Shown here piece by piece: positions 1-6,474 of a stretch of DNA of 12,287 bases (its first letter is position 1; the number at the start of each line of letters is the position of its first letter). The notes below the pieces were generated by a model. That model had not been told where the DNA came from. It worked only from the letters and a program-made list of their open reading frames with translations, and did not search any database. Both the position numbers and the translations under genes were made by a program. The DNA comes from Clostridiales bacterium (GTDB lineage Bacteria > Bacillota > Clostridia > Tissierellales > Sedimentibacteraceae), in contig DMWH01000091.1 in the NCBI GenBank assembly GCA_003483345.1, positions 1-12,287 of the forward strand. The letters run 5' to 3'.

Positions 1-530
1 AAAATTTGTTCTCCAATCTATACCATTATAATAAAAAGGACCATATGAATTCTTATCATCATAATGAATACTATTATAATACTTAGTATCATTTATCATT
101 GTTCCATAGTCTGCAGAGGTGACATTATCCCTTGTAAAGTCAGAACCACTGATCTCGAAAGTTGCCAAGCGACCTTCCCTGTCAAAAACCATAATAATTG
201 AATTAGTATTTCTTGCATAATTTTCTGAATACCAACCGTCGTTACTATCCACCAAGAGTTGTTCAATATCATCTACAGTTTCGCATCTACTCAGTATGAG
301 ATGATTTAACATACCATTAGTAATGTCTCTAACATCCTGATCAGGAGTAAAACCTTGAGATTGTTGGAATTCATTACTTAATGTGTGAGCAGAAGTTTGT
401 ACTAATCCCAAGCCCTTTTCATTTGCTCCGGCCCAAGGCAGTATATAAGTGTTATGAATGGGCATGGGTGTACCAATCTCTCCGCTGCTTTTTTCAGCAT
501 TTTTTGTTTAGCAATAATTTTCTTTTTCAT
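1..530 (-). pseudogene. Broken 5' end of an Ntn-hydrolase-like (C45/acyltransferase-type) amidohydrolase, partial at left edge
   Basis: On the minus strand an open frame runs from the stop at 510-508 down to position 1 without interruption. It encodes about 169 residues, including PMPIHNTYILPWAGANEKGL near its front and NSIIMVFDREGRLATFEIS further on. The NEKGL turn and the later MVFDxxGxxAxFE strand pair resemble the interior of C45-type and related linear-amide Ntn hydrolases; this is family recognition by eye. Those enzymes need an N-terminal nucleophile Cys roughly 60-100 residues before NEKGL, and that region is absent. An ATG at 530-528, preceded by GGGGGT (543-538), starts MKKKIIAKQK in another frame and terminates after about 60 codons. 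The simplest reading is a real start and leader joined by deletion and frameshift to the middle of the gene. An in-frame ATG at 465 could start a fragment but has no good ribosome binding site. Family assignment is moderate; loss of function is likely. Confidence 0.55.
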
Positions 531-564
531 AAAAAATACCCCCAATAAAAATTTACTTAATATA

Positions 565-582
565 ATGCAACAATTATGCCAA
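565..582 (-). promoter_or_regulatory. Sigma-54 (-24/-12) promoter facing left
   Basis: The minus strand reads TTGGCATAATTGTTGCAT, which matches the sigma-54 consensus TGGCAC-N4/5-TTGCA. GG (580-579) and GC (568-567) are separated by exactly 10 bases. Transcription would start near 555, leaving about a 25-nt leader before the ATG at 530. It lies directly upstream of the broken amidohydrolase and next to a sigma-54 activator gene, which supports function. The sixth base of the -24 element is T instead of C. Confidence 0.72.
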
Positions 583-656
583 ATATAGCACAATAAGGAA
601 ATAAATGTAAAAATTAAATAAATTAAAGATTTAATAGGAAAACATGGAATATAATC

Positions 657-685
657 TTGAGTTTGCCAAAATCTTGTTTTATACT
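657..685 (+). promoter_or_regulatory. Sigma-A-type promoter for the regulator gene
   Basis: TTGAGT (657-662) and TATACT (680-685) are separated by 17 bases, a good housekeeping promoter match (4/6 and 5/6). Transcription would begin near 692, about 70 nt before the regulator ATG at 761. A TATAAT at 701-706 has no convincing -35 partner. The rest of 583-760 is AT-rich with no other recognisable element. Confidence 0.55.
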
Positions 686-760
686 TAATGAAAAGGCTCC
701 TATAATTCATCTAAATAAATGGTGTTATAGACTTTTTTATTCAAATACATTGGAGGAAAA

Positions 761-2803
761 ATGAAAAAGAGAATTACAATAATTGCAATAGGTGAGAAAA
801 TGGCAGAGGGCTATAAGAAAGATATCAGCAATTTTTTCGAAGATACGATAGAAGTAGAAGCGTCTAGCATTGATAAGATTGAACACGATAAGAAAATAGA
901 AACGGATCTTATTTTAATATCGGCCAATTCCATATTTAGGCTGGTAAAACCATATGCTCTTGTAGATTGTGAAATAATTACGATTAATAAGACTTTAAGT
1001 AAAAAGGGCTTTGAAAAAATAAAAGATTTACCGGAAGGCACAAATGCTCTTTTGGTAAATATAGGACCATATACAGCAGCAGAAACAATCCTCCTTTTAT
1101 ATAACATTGCAAGAAAGGATATTGAATTATATCCATATTATCCCGGAATAAAAGAATATCCAAAGTTTGACTTAGCTATTACACCCGGCGAAAAAGAAAT
1201 CGTTCCCAAGAACGTGAAAAATATAATTGATATTGGAAACAGAGTTACTGACGTTAGTACAATTTTAAGCATTATTACTAACTTAAAATTAGATAAAGAA
1301 AAATATAAAAAGAAAATTTTTGAATATTATAATGAAACAGTACCAAGCAATTATGCCATAAGTAATATAGTAACTGAGAATTTAAAACTGGAAAATCAAA
1401 TTGATATTTTATTTGAAAATTTGAATGAAGGAATCATCACATATGATCAAAATGGTGTGATAATAGATAATAATAGCAGTGTTGGTAGATTAATTAATGC
1501 AGATACACATGATTTAACCGGGAAAAAGATAATGGATATGTTTCCGATAAAAACAGGTGAGTTATTATTATCCCACTCTATAGAAAGGGTATTGAGAATA
1601 AATGATAATGATATAATTGTTACTATTGTTCCGGCAAAGAATGTTGGGTTAAACAATGGAGGCATAATAATACTAAAGAAATTTAGCGACGTAGAAAGAA
1701 AAATGCATGAACATAGAAAGACAGTTATAGGAAAAGGGCATAAGACTAAGTATACTCTCAATGATATTATTGGAAGCAGTCCGGAGATAAAAAAATGTAA
1801 GCAGACAGCAATAAGAATGGCAAAATCAGAGTCTGCTGTATTAATAACCGGAGAAAGCGGCACCGGCAAAGAACTTTTTGCTCATGTTATACACGATAAT
1901 TCAAATCGAAAATATAATCAGTTTGTTGCTGTAAATTGCTCATCCTTTCCGGAAAACTTACTGGAGAGTGAATTGTTTGGTTATGAAGACGGTGCCTTTA
2001 CGGGTTCTAAAAAAGGTGGTAAACCGGGTTTATTTGAAATAGCTCACGGTGGTTCTCTTTTTTTAGATGAAATCGGTGAAATGCCGATGCATTTACAGAA
2101 TAGATTGCTGAGGGTTTTGCAAGAACATGAAGTAATGAGGATAGGAGGAGATAATGTTATTCATGTAGACGTGAGAATAATAACTGCGACTAATACAAAT
2201 ATTGAGGATAAAATTAAGCAGGGAAGTTTTAGGAAGGATTTGTATTATAGATTAAATGTGCTCCCTTTACATATACCTCCATTAAGAGAAAGAAAAGGTG
2301 ATGTTTTAGAAATACTTGATTACTATAAGAAAAAGTTTAAAGGTAAATTTGTTTTGTCTGATGAGGTAAAAGATTTATTTGAAAACTATATCTGGGAAGG
2401 CAATGTGAGACAGCTTAAAAACTATATTGAGTACTTTGCAAATTTGGACAAGCTGGTTATAAAAATAGAAGATATTCCTGGCACTATTGTAAAAAATGTG
2501 ATTGCTGCAATGAATAATAATGAAGTTATCCTTGATAATGAACAAACCGGCAGTTCTGATGAAGATATTTATTCATTAATTTTAAAAATCTTATATGAAT
2601 TTCATAAGCAAAAGAAAAAAATCGGCAGAAAGCAAATGTCAATAGAATTAGAAAAATATAATATATATAAAAGCGAACAAGAGGTTAGAAATTATTTTAT
2701 ACTTCTTGAACACAATAATTATGTATCAATAGGAAGCGGCAGAGGCGGAACACAAATAACCAAAGATGGTATTGAGAAATTAAACAAGACCACCAAACTG
2801 TAA
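761..2803 (+). CDS. Sigma-54-dependent enhancer-binding transcriptional activator (PAS, AAA+, winged-helix-like C-terminus)
   Basis: This 680-residue protein should activate RNA polymerase carrying sigma-54 by ATP hydrolysis. Residues 1-180 form an alpha/beta region that resembles sensor domains of PrpR type only loosely. Residues about 210-315 look like a PAS domain (NEGIITYDQNGVIIDNN). The AAA+ domain spans about 335-575, with Walker A GESGTGKE (364-371), the sigma-54 contact loop GAFTGSK (411-417), Walker B LFLDE (433-437), the FRKDLYYRLN segment (490-499) and WEGNVRQLKN (545-554). All key residues are present. The C-terminus (about 601-672) lacks an obvious Fis-type helix-turn-helix; IGRKQMSIELEKYN followed by NNYVSIGSGRGGTQIT looks like a winged helix. 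GGAGG at 752-756 fixes the ATG start. Two sigma-54 promoters flank the gene, so it probably controls both the left remnant and the transporter operon. There is no receiver domain; control is presumably by a small ligand or metabolite. Confidence 0.9.
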   Translation: MKKRITIIAIGEKMAEGYKKDISNFFEDTIEVEASSIDKIEHDKKIETDLILISANSIFRLVKPYALVDCEIITINKTLSKKGFEKIKDLPEGTNALLVNIGPYTAAETILLLYNIARKDIELYPYYPGIKEYPKFDLAITPGEKEIVPKNVKNIIDIGNRVTDVSTILSIITNLKLDKEKYKKKIFEYYNETVPSNYAISNIVTENLKLENQIDILFENLNEGIITYDQNGVIIDNNSSVGRLINADTHDLTGKKIMDMFPIKTGELLLSHSIERVLRINDNDIIVTIVPAKNVGLNNGGIIILKKFSDVERKMHEHRKTVIGKGHKTKYTLNDIIGSSPEIKKCKQTAIRMAKSESAVLITGESGTGKELFAHVIHDNSNRKYNQFVAVNCSSFPENLLESELFGYEDGAFTGSKKGGKPGLFEIAHGGSLFLDEIGEMPMHLQNRLLRVLQEHEVMRIGGDNVIHVDVRIITATNTNIEDKIKQGSFRKDLYYRLNVLPLHIPPLRERKGDVLEILDYYKKKFKGKFVLSDEVKDLFENYIWEGNVRQLKNYIEYFANLDKLVIKIEDIPGTIVKNVIAAMNNNEVILDNEQTGSSDEDIYSLILKILYEFHKQKKKIGRKQMSIELEKYNIYKSEQEVRNYFILLEHNNYVSIGSGRGGTQITKDGIEKLNKTTKL

Positions 2804-2849
2804 TAATTGTATAAACTTGTAATTAATAATACAATTGTTACAGTTTTTT
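2795..2849 (+). terminator. Rho-independent terminator of the regulator gene
   Basis: An 18-bp stem pairs 2795-2812 with 2829-2846, with one G-T wobble (2804/2837) and a 16-nt loop. It is followed by a T-run ending at 2849. The regulator stop codon (2801-2803) lies inside the left arm. The stem is AT-rich but long, and should separate the regulator transcript from the sigma-54 operon. Confidence 0.75.
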
Positions 2850-2858
2850 GTATTACAA
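2807..2858. promoter_or_regulatory. Candidate upstream activator sites: cluster of TTGTA/TACAA half-sites
   Basis: Five half-sites occur within 52 bp: TTGTA at 2807, 2817 and 2848, and TACAA at 2830 and 2854. The first two are exactly 10 bp apart. The last pair forms the perfect palindrome TTGTATTACAA (2848-2858). The cluster lies about 48-100 bp upstream of the -24 element, a usual place for enhancer sites of sigma-54 activators. It overlaps the terminator hairpin, whose symmetry accounts for part of the pattern, and the motif is not repeated near the left-facing sigma-54 promoter. Tentative. Confidence 0.35.
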
Positions 2859-2903
2859 GAGTTATTCTATATTAATTATTTTGCCATTAACACATGATAT
2901 TTG

Positions 2904-2921
2904 TTGGCACAAGATTTGCAT
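2904..2921 (+). promoter_or_regulatory. Sigma-54 (-24/-12) promoter of the transporter operon
   Basis: TTGGCACAAGATTTGCAT matches the sigma-54 consensus almost perfectly: TGGCAC at 2905-2910, TTTGCA at 2915-2920, and GG and GC separated by exactly 10 bases. Transcription would start around 2931, giving a leader of about 26 nt before the ATG at 2958. The adjacent gene upstream encodes a sigma-54 activator. No competing sigma-A promoter was seen. Confidence 0.88.
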
Positions 2922-2957
2922 TATTTTAAAACAAATAATGTTGGAAAAGGTGAAAGT

Positions 2958-3722
2958 ATGAAACCTGTAATCGGTATAACTTCTTATTACGTAAAAGCTT
3001 ATGAAATAGAACAATGCAGACCAAGAGGAGTAATGGGTCAAGATATGCTAATGTCAACCATAGACTATTCAAGTGCAGTTGAAAAAGCCGGTGGGATACC
3101 TTTAATTATTCCGATAATAAACAGCATTGAGTTGATAGAGGATCTTGTGGAAAAAATAGATGGTCTTATACTTTCAGGCGGTCCCGATATATACCCCCTT
3201 TTATATAACTCTTCTATAAGTGTCGGATCAAAAAAAATAGTAGCAGAAAGAGATAGATTCGAACTTGAATTACTCGGAAAGGTAGTAGGCAAAAACAAAC
3301 CTGTATTTGGTATATGCAAAGGACTTCATATGCTTAATATTTATTACGGGGGAACCTTATTTCAAGACATTTATTTAGAATGCAATACAAACATATCCCA
3401 TTCCGGAAGCAAAGCATCCTGTTATGAACCATGTCATACTGTTTATTTTGAGAAAGACAGTATTTTTTTTGATATATTTAAAAGCAATTCCTATGTTAAT
3501 AGTTATCATCATCAAGCAATAAAGAATCTTGGTTCAGAACTGAAAGCAGTGGGATGGTCGACAGACGATAATTTGATTGAAGCCGTTATCCATAAGGATA
3601 ATGATTTCGTATTAGGCGTTCAATGGCACCCTGAAATGATGGTTGGTCATTATGAAGAACAGTTAGAAATATTTAAATATTTTATAAATTTAATAAGGAG
3701 GAATAAACATGACCAAAATTAG
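2958..3722 (+). CDS. Peptidase C26 / gamma-glutamyl-amide hydrolase (PuuD-like class I glutamine amidotransferase fold)
   Basis: This 254-residue cytoplasmic enzyme belongs to the C26 family, which hydrolyses gamma-glutamyl amide bonds such as gamma-glutamyl-GABA. The nucleophile elbow FGICKG carries Cys120, GGPDIYP (74-80) is the oxyanion-region motif, and NSYHHQAIKNLG (181-192) is typical of PuuD-type enzymes. VQWHPE supplies His224 and Glu226, so the Cys-His-Glu triad is complete. The frame is open from a TTG at 2901, but that codon lies upstream of the sigma-54 promoter's predicted transcript start. The ATG at 2958, preceded by AAGGTG (2947-2952), is therefore the start. It is the first gene of the operon and its last 14 bases overlap the next gene, suggesting coupled translation. 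The true substrate is unknown; the transporter context suggests an imported gamma-glutamyl or similar amide. Confidence 0.85.
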   Translation: MKPVIGITSYYVKAYEIEQCRPRGVMGQDMLMSTIDYSSAVEKAGGIPLIIPIINSIELIEDLVEKIDGLILSGGPDIYPLLYNSSISVGSKKIVAERDRFELELLGKVVGKNKPVFGICKGLHMLNIYYGGTLFQDIYLECNTNISHSGSKASCYEPCHTVYFEKDSIFFDIFKSNSYVNSYHHQAIKNLGSELKAVGWSTDDNLIEAVIHKDNDFVLGVQWHPEMMVGHYEEQLEIFKYFINLIRRNKHDQN

Positions 3723-5418
3723 ATTATTATTACTGTTGCTTGTATTTTTAATGGCATTCAACCTTTCAGCGTGTACAGAAGCAGCAAAAACAGACCAGAC
3801 AAATGAAGAAGAAGGGACCGAACTTGAGGCACCGATTGAATTAAAGGCTGAAGATAAGGTACCTACTATTGAATTTTGGATTACATCCCAGACATATGAT
3901 TCAATAAGATATGAAGCAGGTCTTATGATATCGGATGCCTGGAAAGAGTTGGGATTTGATGTTGATGTAAAAACCATGGAATGGACAACTATGTCAGCCG
4001 AAGGCATGTCAGCACATAAACATGATGCTTTTATGGTTCAGTGGGGCGGCAAAGCTGAGAGAATTGATCCTTTCCATTGGTTGTATACAATGCATTATTC
4101 TGAAGAGAGTGGTGAAGGAGGGTACAATATTGCAGGCTATAAAAATCCGAAATATGACAAGTTAGCCGATGAATTTGTAACAATAATGGATCCTGACATA
4201 AGAAAAGAGAAGTCAAACGAAATGCAGAAAATATTAGCTTCTGACGTTCCGCAACCTCCGATAGTACATAGATTGCTGACACAAGTCTACAATAAAGACA
4301 GGTTTAACAATGTTATGCCATCAATGGGTGAAGGCTTATACAGCTTTTGGAACTGGATAAATATGGAGCCTTTAACTGAGGATGCCGTAATAAAATTTGG
4401 AGCAATTAATGATATTAAACTGCTTAATCCCCTTACTACTACAACAGGGCAGGATATCTATATATTGAATCTCATATATGATACCTTAGTGAAAGTAGAT
4501 ATAAACGGGCAAATAGTACCTTGGCTTGCAGAGTCATACAATGCTATAGATGATAGAACAATTGAAGTCACTCTAAGGGATGATGTTAAATTCCATGATG
4601 GAAGACCCCTGACTGTTGAGGATGTCAAATTTACTTTTGATTTTGCAAAAGAAGTGAAAGCCCCGTATTACGCTTCTAAGATAAAAGCAATAGAATCGGT
4701 AGAAATCATAGGAGATAATAAATTAGTGTTTAAACTGTCAGAACCTTTTGCTCCATTTATGTCAAACGGATTAGCCTTAGTAGGAATACTTCCAAAACAT
4801 ATATGGGAAAGCAAATATCAGGAATTAGGAGCTGAAGGCATATTATCCTGGCCTAATACACCGACAATCGGCAGCGGACCTTTTATGTTCGATTATTGGA
4901 GACCAAACGAAGAGATGATGCTAAATGCCAACAAAGAGCATTTTTCCAACCCTAAAATTGATGGTATATTGAGAATACCATATGCACAAGAATATGGGAT
5001 AATTCAAGCATTGATATCAGGAGAAATAGATATAACCGGTCAGAATATGCTTCCTCTTGATTTGGAGGAAATTGAGAAGGTTGATTCTCTGCAGACTATA
5101 GATATAGCGGATCAAGGCTCTTATATGCTGCATTATAACATGAGAAAAGAACCCTTTAACGATGTACATGTAAGAAGAGCGTTGACATTTGCAATACCGA
5201 AGCAAACAATCGCTGATGTGATATTTGGAGGAAAAGCATTAAAGGCATTTTCTGTAGTAGGTGAAATTAATGAAGCCTGGCATAATCCTGATATAGAAAA
5301 AATTGACTATGATATGGAAAAAGCCAAAAAGGAACTACAAGACGCAGGATTCAGATGGGATGAAAACGGCAAGTTATACTATCCTGAAAACTATGTTCCC
5401 ATGGAATACTTGGACTGA
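3709..5418 (+). CDS. Circularly permuted oligopeptide-type (SBP_bac_5) substrate-binding lipoprotein
   Basis: This 569-residue extracellular receptor of the ABC importer starts with a lipoprotein signal whose lipobox LSAC places the lipidated Cys at residue 22; a Glu/Thr-rich linker runs to about 50. The family order is then inverted. Residues 51-215 carry what is normally the C-terminal part: VPTIEFW, DAWKELGFDVDVKTMEW (76-92), DAFMVQWGG (106-114), IAGYKNPKYDKLADE (141-155) and EMQKILASDVPQPP (171-184). Residues 222-562 carry the normal start and centre: IKLLNP (236-241), LRDDVKFHDGRPLTVEDVKF (289-308), GSGPF (388-392), RRALTFAIPK (489-498) and DYDMEKAKKELQDAGF (533-548). The protein ends just where the C-terminal part would normally follow. 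Length is close to normal, no stop interrupts it, AGGAGG precedes the ATG, and the other transporter genes are intact. A working permuted protein is therefore more likely than debris. Substrate unknown. Confidence 0.85.
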   Translation: MTKIRLLLLLLVFLMAFNLSACTEAAKTDQTNEEEGTELEAPIELKAEDKVPTIEFWITSQTYDSIRYEAGLMISDAWKELGFDVDVKTMEWTTMSAEGMSAHKHDAFMVQWGGKAERIDPFHWLYTMHYSEESGEGGYNIAGYKNPKYDKLADEFVTIMDPDIRKEKSNEMQKILASDVPQPPIVHRLLTQVYNKDRFNNVMPSMGEGLYSFWNWINMEPLTEDAVIKFGAINDIKLLNPLTTTTGQDIYILNLIYDTLVKVDINGQIVPWLAESYNAIDDRTIEVTLRDDVKFHDGRPLTVEDVKFTFDFAKEVKAPYYASKIKAIESVEIIGDNKLVFKLSEPFAPFMSNGLALVGILPKHIWESKYQELGAEGILSWPNTPTIGSGPFMFDYWRPNEEMMLNANKEHFSNPKIDGILRIPYAQEYGIIQALISGEIDITGQNMLPLDLEEIEKVDSLQTIDIADQGSYMLHYNMRKEPFNDVHVRRALTFAIPKQTIADVIFGGKALKAFSVVGEINEAWHNPDIEKIDYDMEKAKKELQDAGFRWDENGKLYYPENYVPMEYLD

Positions 5419-5426
5419 TTTGCACT

Positions 5427-5447
5427 GGAGCTGGATTCTCCAGCTCC
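5427..5447 (+). other. Intercistronic hairpin after the binding-protein gene
   Basis: GGAGCTGG (5427-5434) pairs perfectly with CCAGCTCC (5440-5447) around the loop ATTCT, nine bases after the stop codon. The following TTGTTTAATTTTATAG is only moderately T-rich. It therefore looks like a partial terminator or a 3'-end-protecting stem, which commonly keeps binding-protein mRNA more abundant than permease mRNA. The role is inferred. Confidence 0.65.
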
Positions 5448-5482
5448 TTGTTTAATTTTATAGTTTGTCTGGGAGATGTTAA

Positions 5483-6460
5483 ATGAAATTAATGAAGTAT
5501 ATACTTAAACGAGTATTTATGCTTATTATTACAATGTTGGTATTAATAACAATAATATTTTTCCTGTTTAGAATATTGCCCGGTAATCCTGTCAGCATGT
5601 ATATAGATTCAGGTTTGGACAGAGAATCTCAAGAGTTATTGCTTCGGCATTACGGGTTGGATAAGCCGTATTTTCAACAATACATTATTTATTTAAAAAA
5701 TTTGATAAAGGGAGATTTGGGGAACTCATTTCAATACGGCAAGCCTGCAATTGAGGTTATATACGAGAGATTCTGGAATACCGTGATACTGATGCTTACG
5801 TCAATTATTATTGCCTTTGCAATAGGAATTGCAATAGGTGCAGTATTGGCATGGAAAAGAAATACAAAATTTGACTTAGTAGGAACAATTATAGCCTTAA
5901 TTGCCAGATGCATTCCTGCATTTTGGACCGGGATGATATTACTATTAATATTTTCTTATAAATTAAATTTTTTACCGGCTGGGGGCATGCATACACCCGG
6001 TGTAAGATTTGACAGCATTGTGCAAAAGTATTTTAATTTAGATTTTTTGAAGCACATGATCCTTCCAACCATTACTTCCGCATTTTATTCACTGGCCACA
6101 CCACTGCTGGTAATGCGGACATCAATGTTGGAAATAGTTAAGGAAGATTATATAGAAATGGCTTATGCAAAAGGATTGCAGGAAAAATATATAATAAAAA
6201 AACATGCCGTGAGAACAGCATTGCTTCCCGTAATAACAATTTTTGCGGTTCAGGCAGGTGCTGCAATTGGTGGAGCAGTGCTGATAGAAACAGTATTCAG
6301 ATGGCCGGGAATGGGCAGAGAAATTGTGCTTGCTGTTTCCTACAGAGATTATCCCTTGGCTCAGGCTGCATTTCTTCTCATAGGTCTGATGACAGCTCTT
6401 TTCAATCTTATAGCAGATATATTATATGCATTATTGGACCCGAGGGTAGCACTTTCATAA
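5483..6460 (+). CDS. ABC transporter permease, DppB/OppB type
   Basis: This 325-residue inner-membrane subunit forms half of the translocation pore of an oligopeptide/dipeptide-type importer. It starts with MKYILKRVF and a first membrane helix (about 10-30), then the family signature ILPGNPVSMY (31-40), and a periplasmic-side segment with LRHYGLDKPYFQQY and GDLGNSF. Further helices lie at about 100-123, 135-160, 193-213, 245-270 and 293-318. The cytoplasmic EAA loop that docks on the ATPase is EDYIEMAYAKGLQEKYIIKK (221-240). The RWPGMGREI and LLDPRV motifs near the end are typical of the family, and the length is normal. GGGAG at 5471-5475 precedes the ATG. It is separated from the binding-protein gene by a hairpin and followed at 15 bp by its partner permease. 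The motifs do not define the transported compound. Confidence 0.95.
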   Translation: MKLMKYILKRVFMLIITMLVLITIIFFLFRILPGNPVSMYIDSGLDRESQELLLRHYGLDKPYFQQYIIYLKNLIKGDLGNSFQYGKPAIEVIYERFWNTVILMLTSIIIAFAIGIAIGAVLAWKRNTKFDLVGTIIALIARCIPAFWTGMILLLIFSYKLNFLPAGGMHTPGVRFDSIVQKYFNLDFLKHMILPTITSAFYSLATPLLVMRTSMLEIVKEDYIEMAYAKGLQEKYIIKKHAVRTALLPVITIFAVQAGAAIGGAVLIETVFRWPGMGREIVLAVSYRDYPLAQAAFLLIGLMTALFNLIADILYALLDPRVALS

Positions 6461-6474
6461 GGAGGATTATTATA

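Noticed and set aside
402..710. 102-codon minus-strand frame covering the left intergenic region
   Set aside because: Its upstream part crosses the sigma-54 promoter and the regulator promoter. Only the section from the ATG at 530 has a plausible start, and it switches out of the family-like frame.
1447..1869. 140-codon open frame on the minus strand within the regulator gene
   Set aside because: It is antisense to the PAS-AAA+ region with clear conserved motifs on the plus strand. It has no ribosome binding site and a composition expected from a shadow frame.
2901..2957. TTG-initiated 19-residue N-terminal extension of the C26 hydrolase
   Set aside because: It overlaps the sigma-54 promoter and lies upstream of the expected transcript start. 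The ATG at 2958 has AAGGTG and begins with the conserved MKPVIGIT strand.
3709..5418. The idea that the binding-protein gene is a pseudogene or two fused fragments
   Set aside because: It has one uninterrupted frame with signal peptide, lipobox and near-complete coverage of the fold, and the downstream operon is intact. Permutation explains the order better than decay.
6301..6474. 58-codon N-terminal extension of the DppC-type permease
   Set aside because: It lies wholly inside dppB in another frame. GGAGG before the ATG at 6475 and the family's usual N-terminus settle the start.
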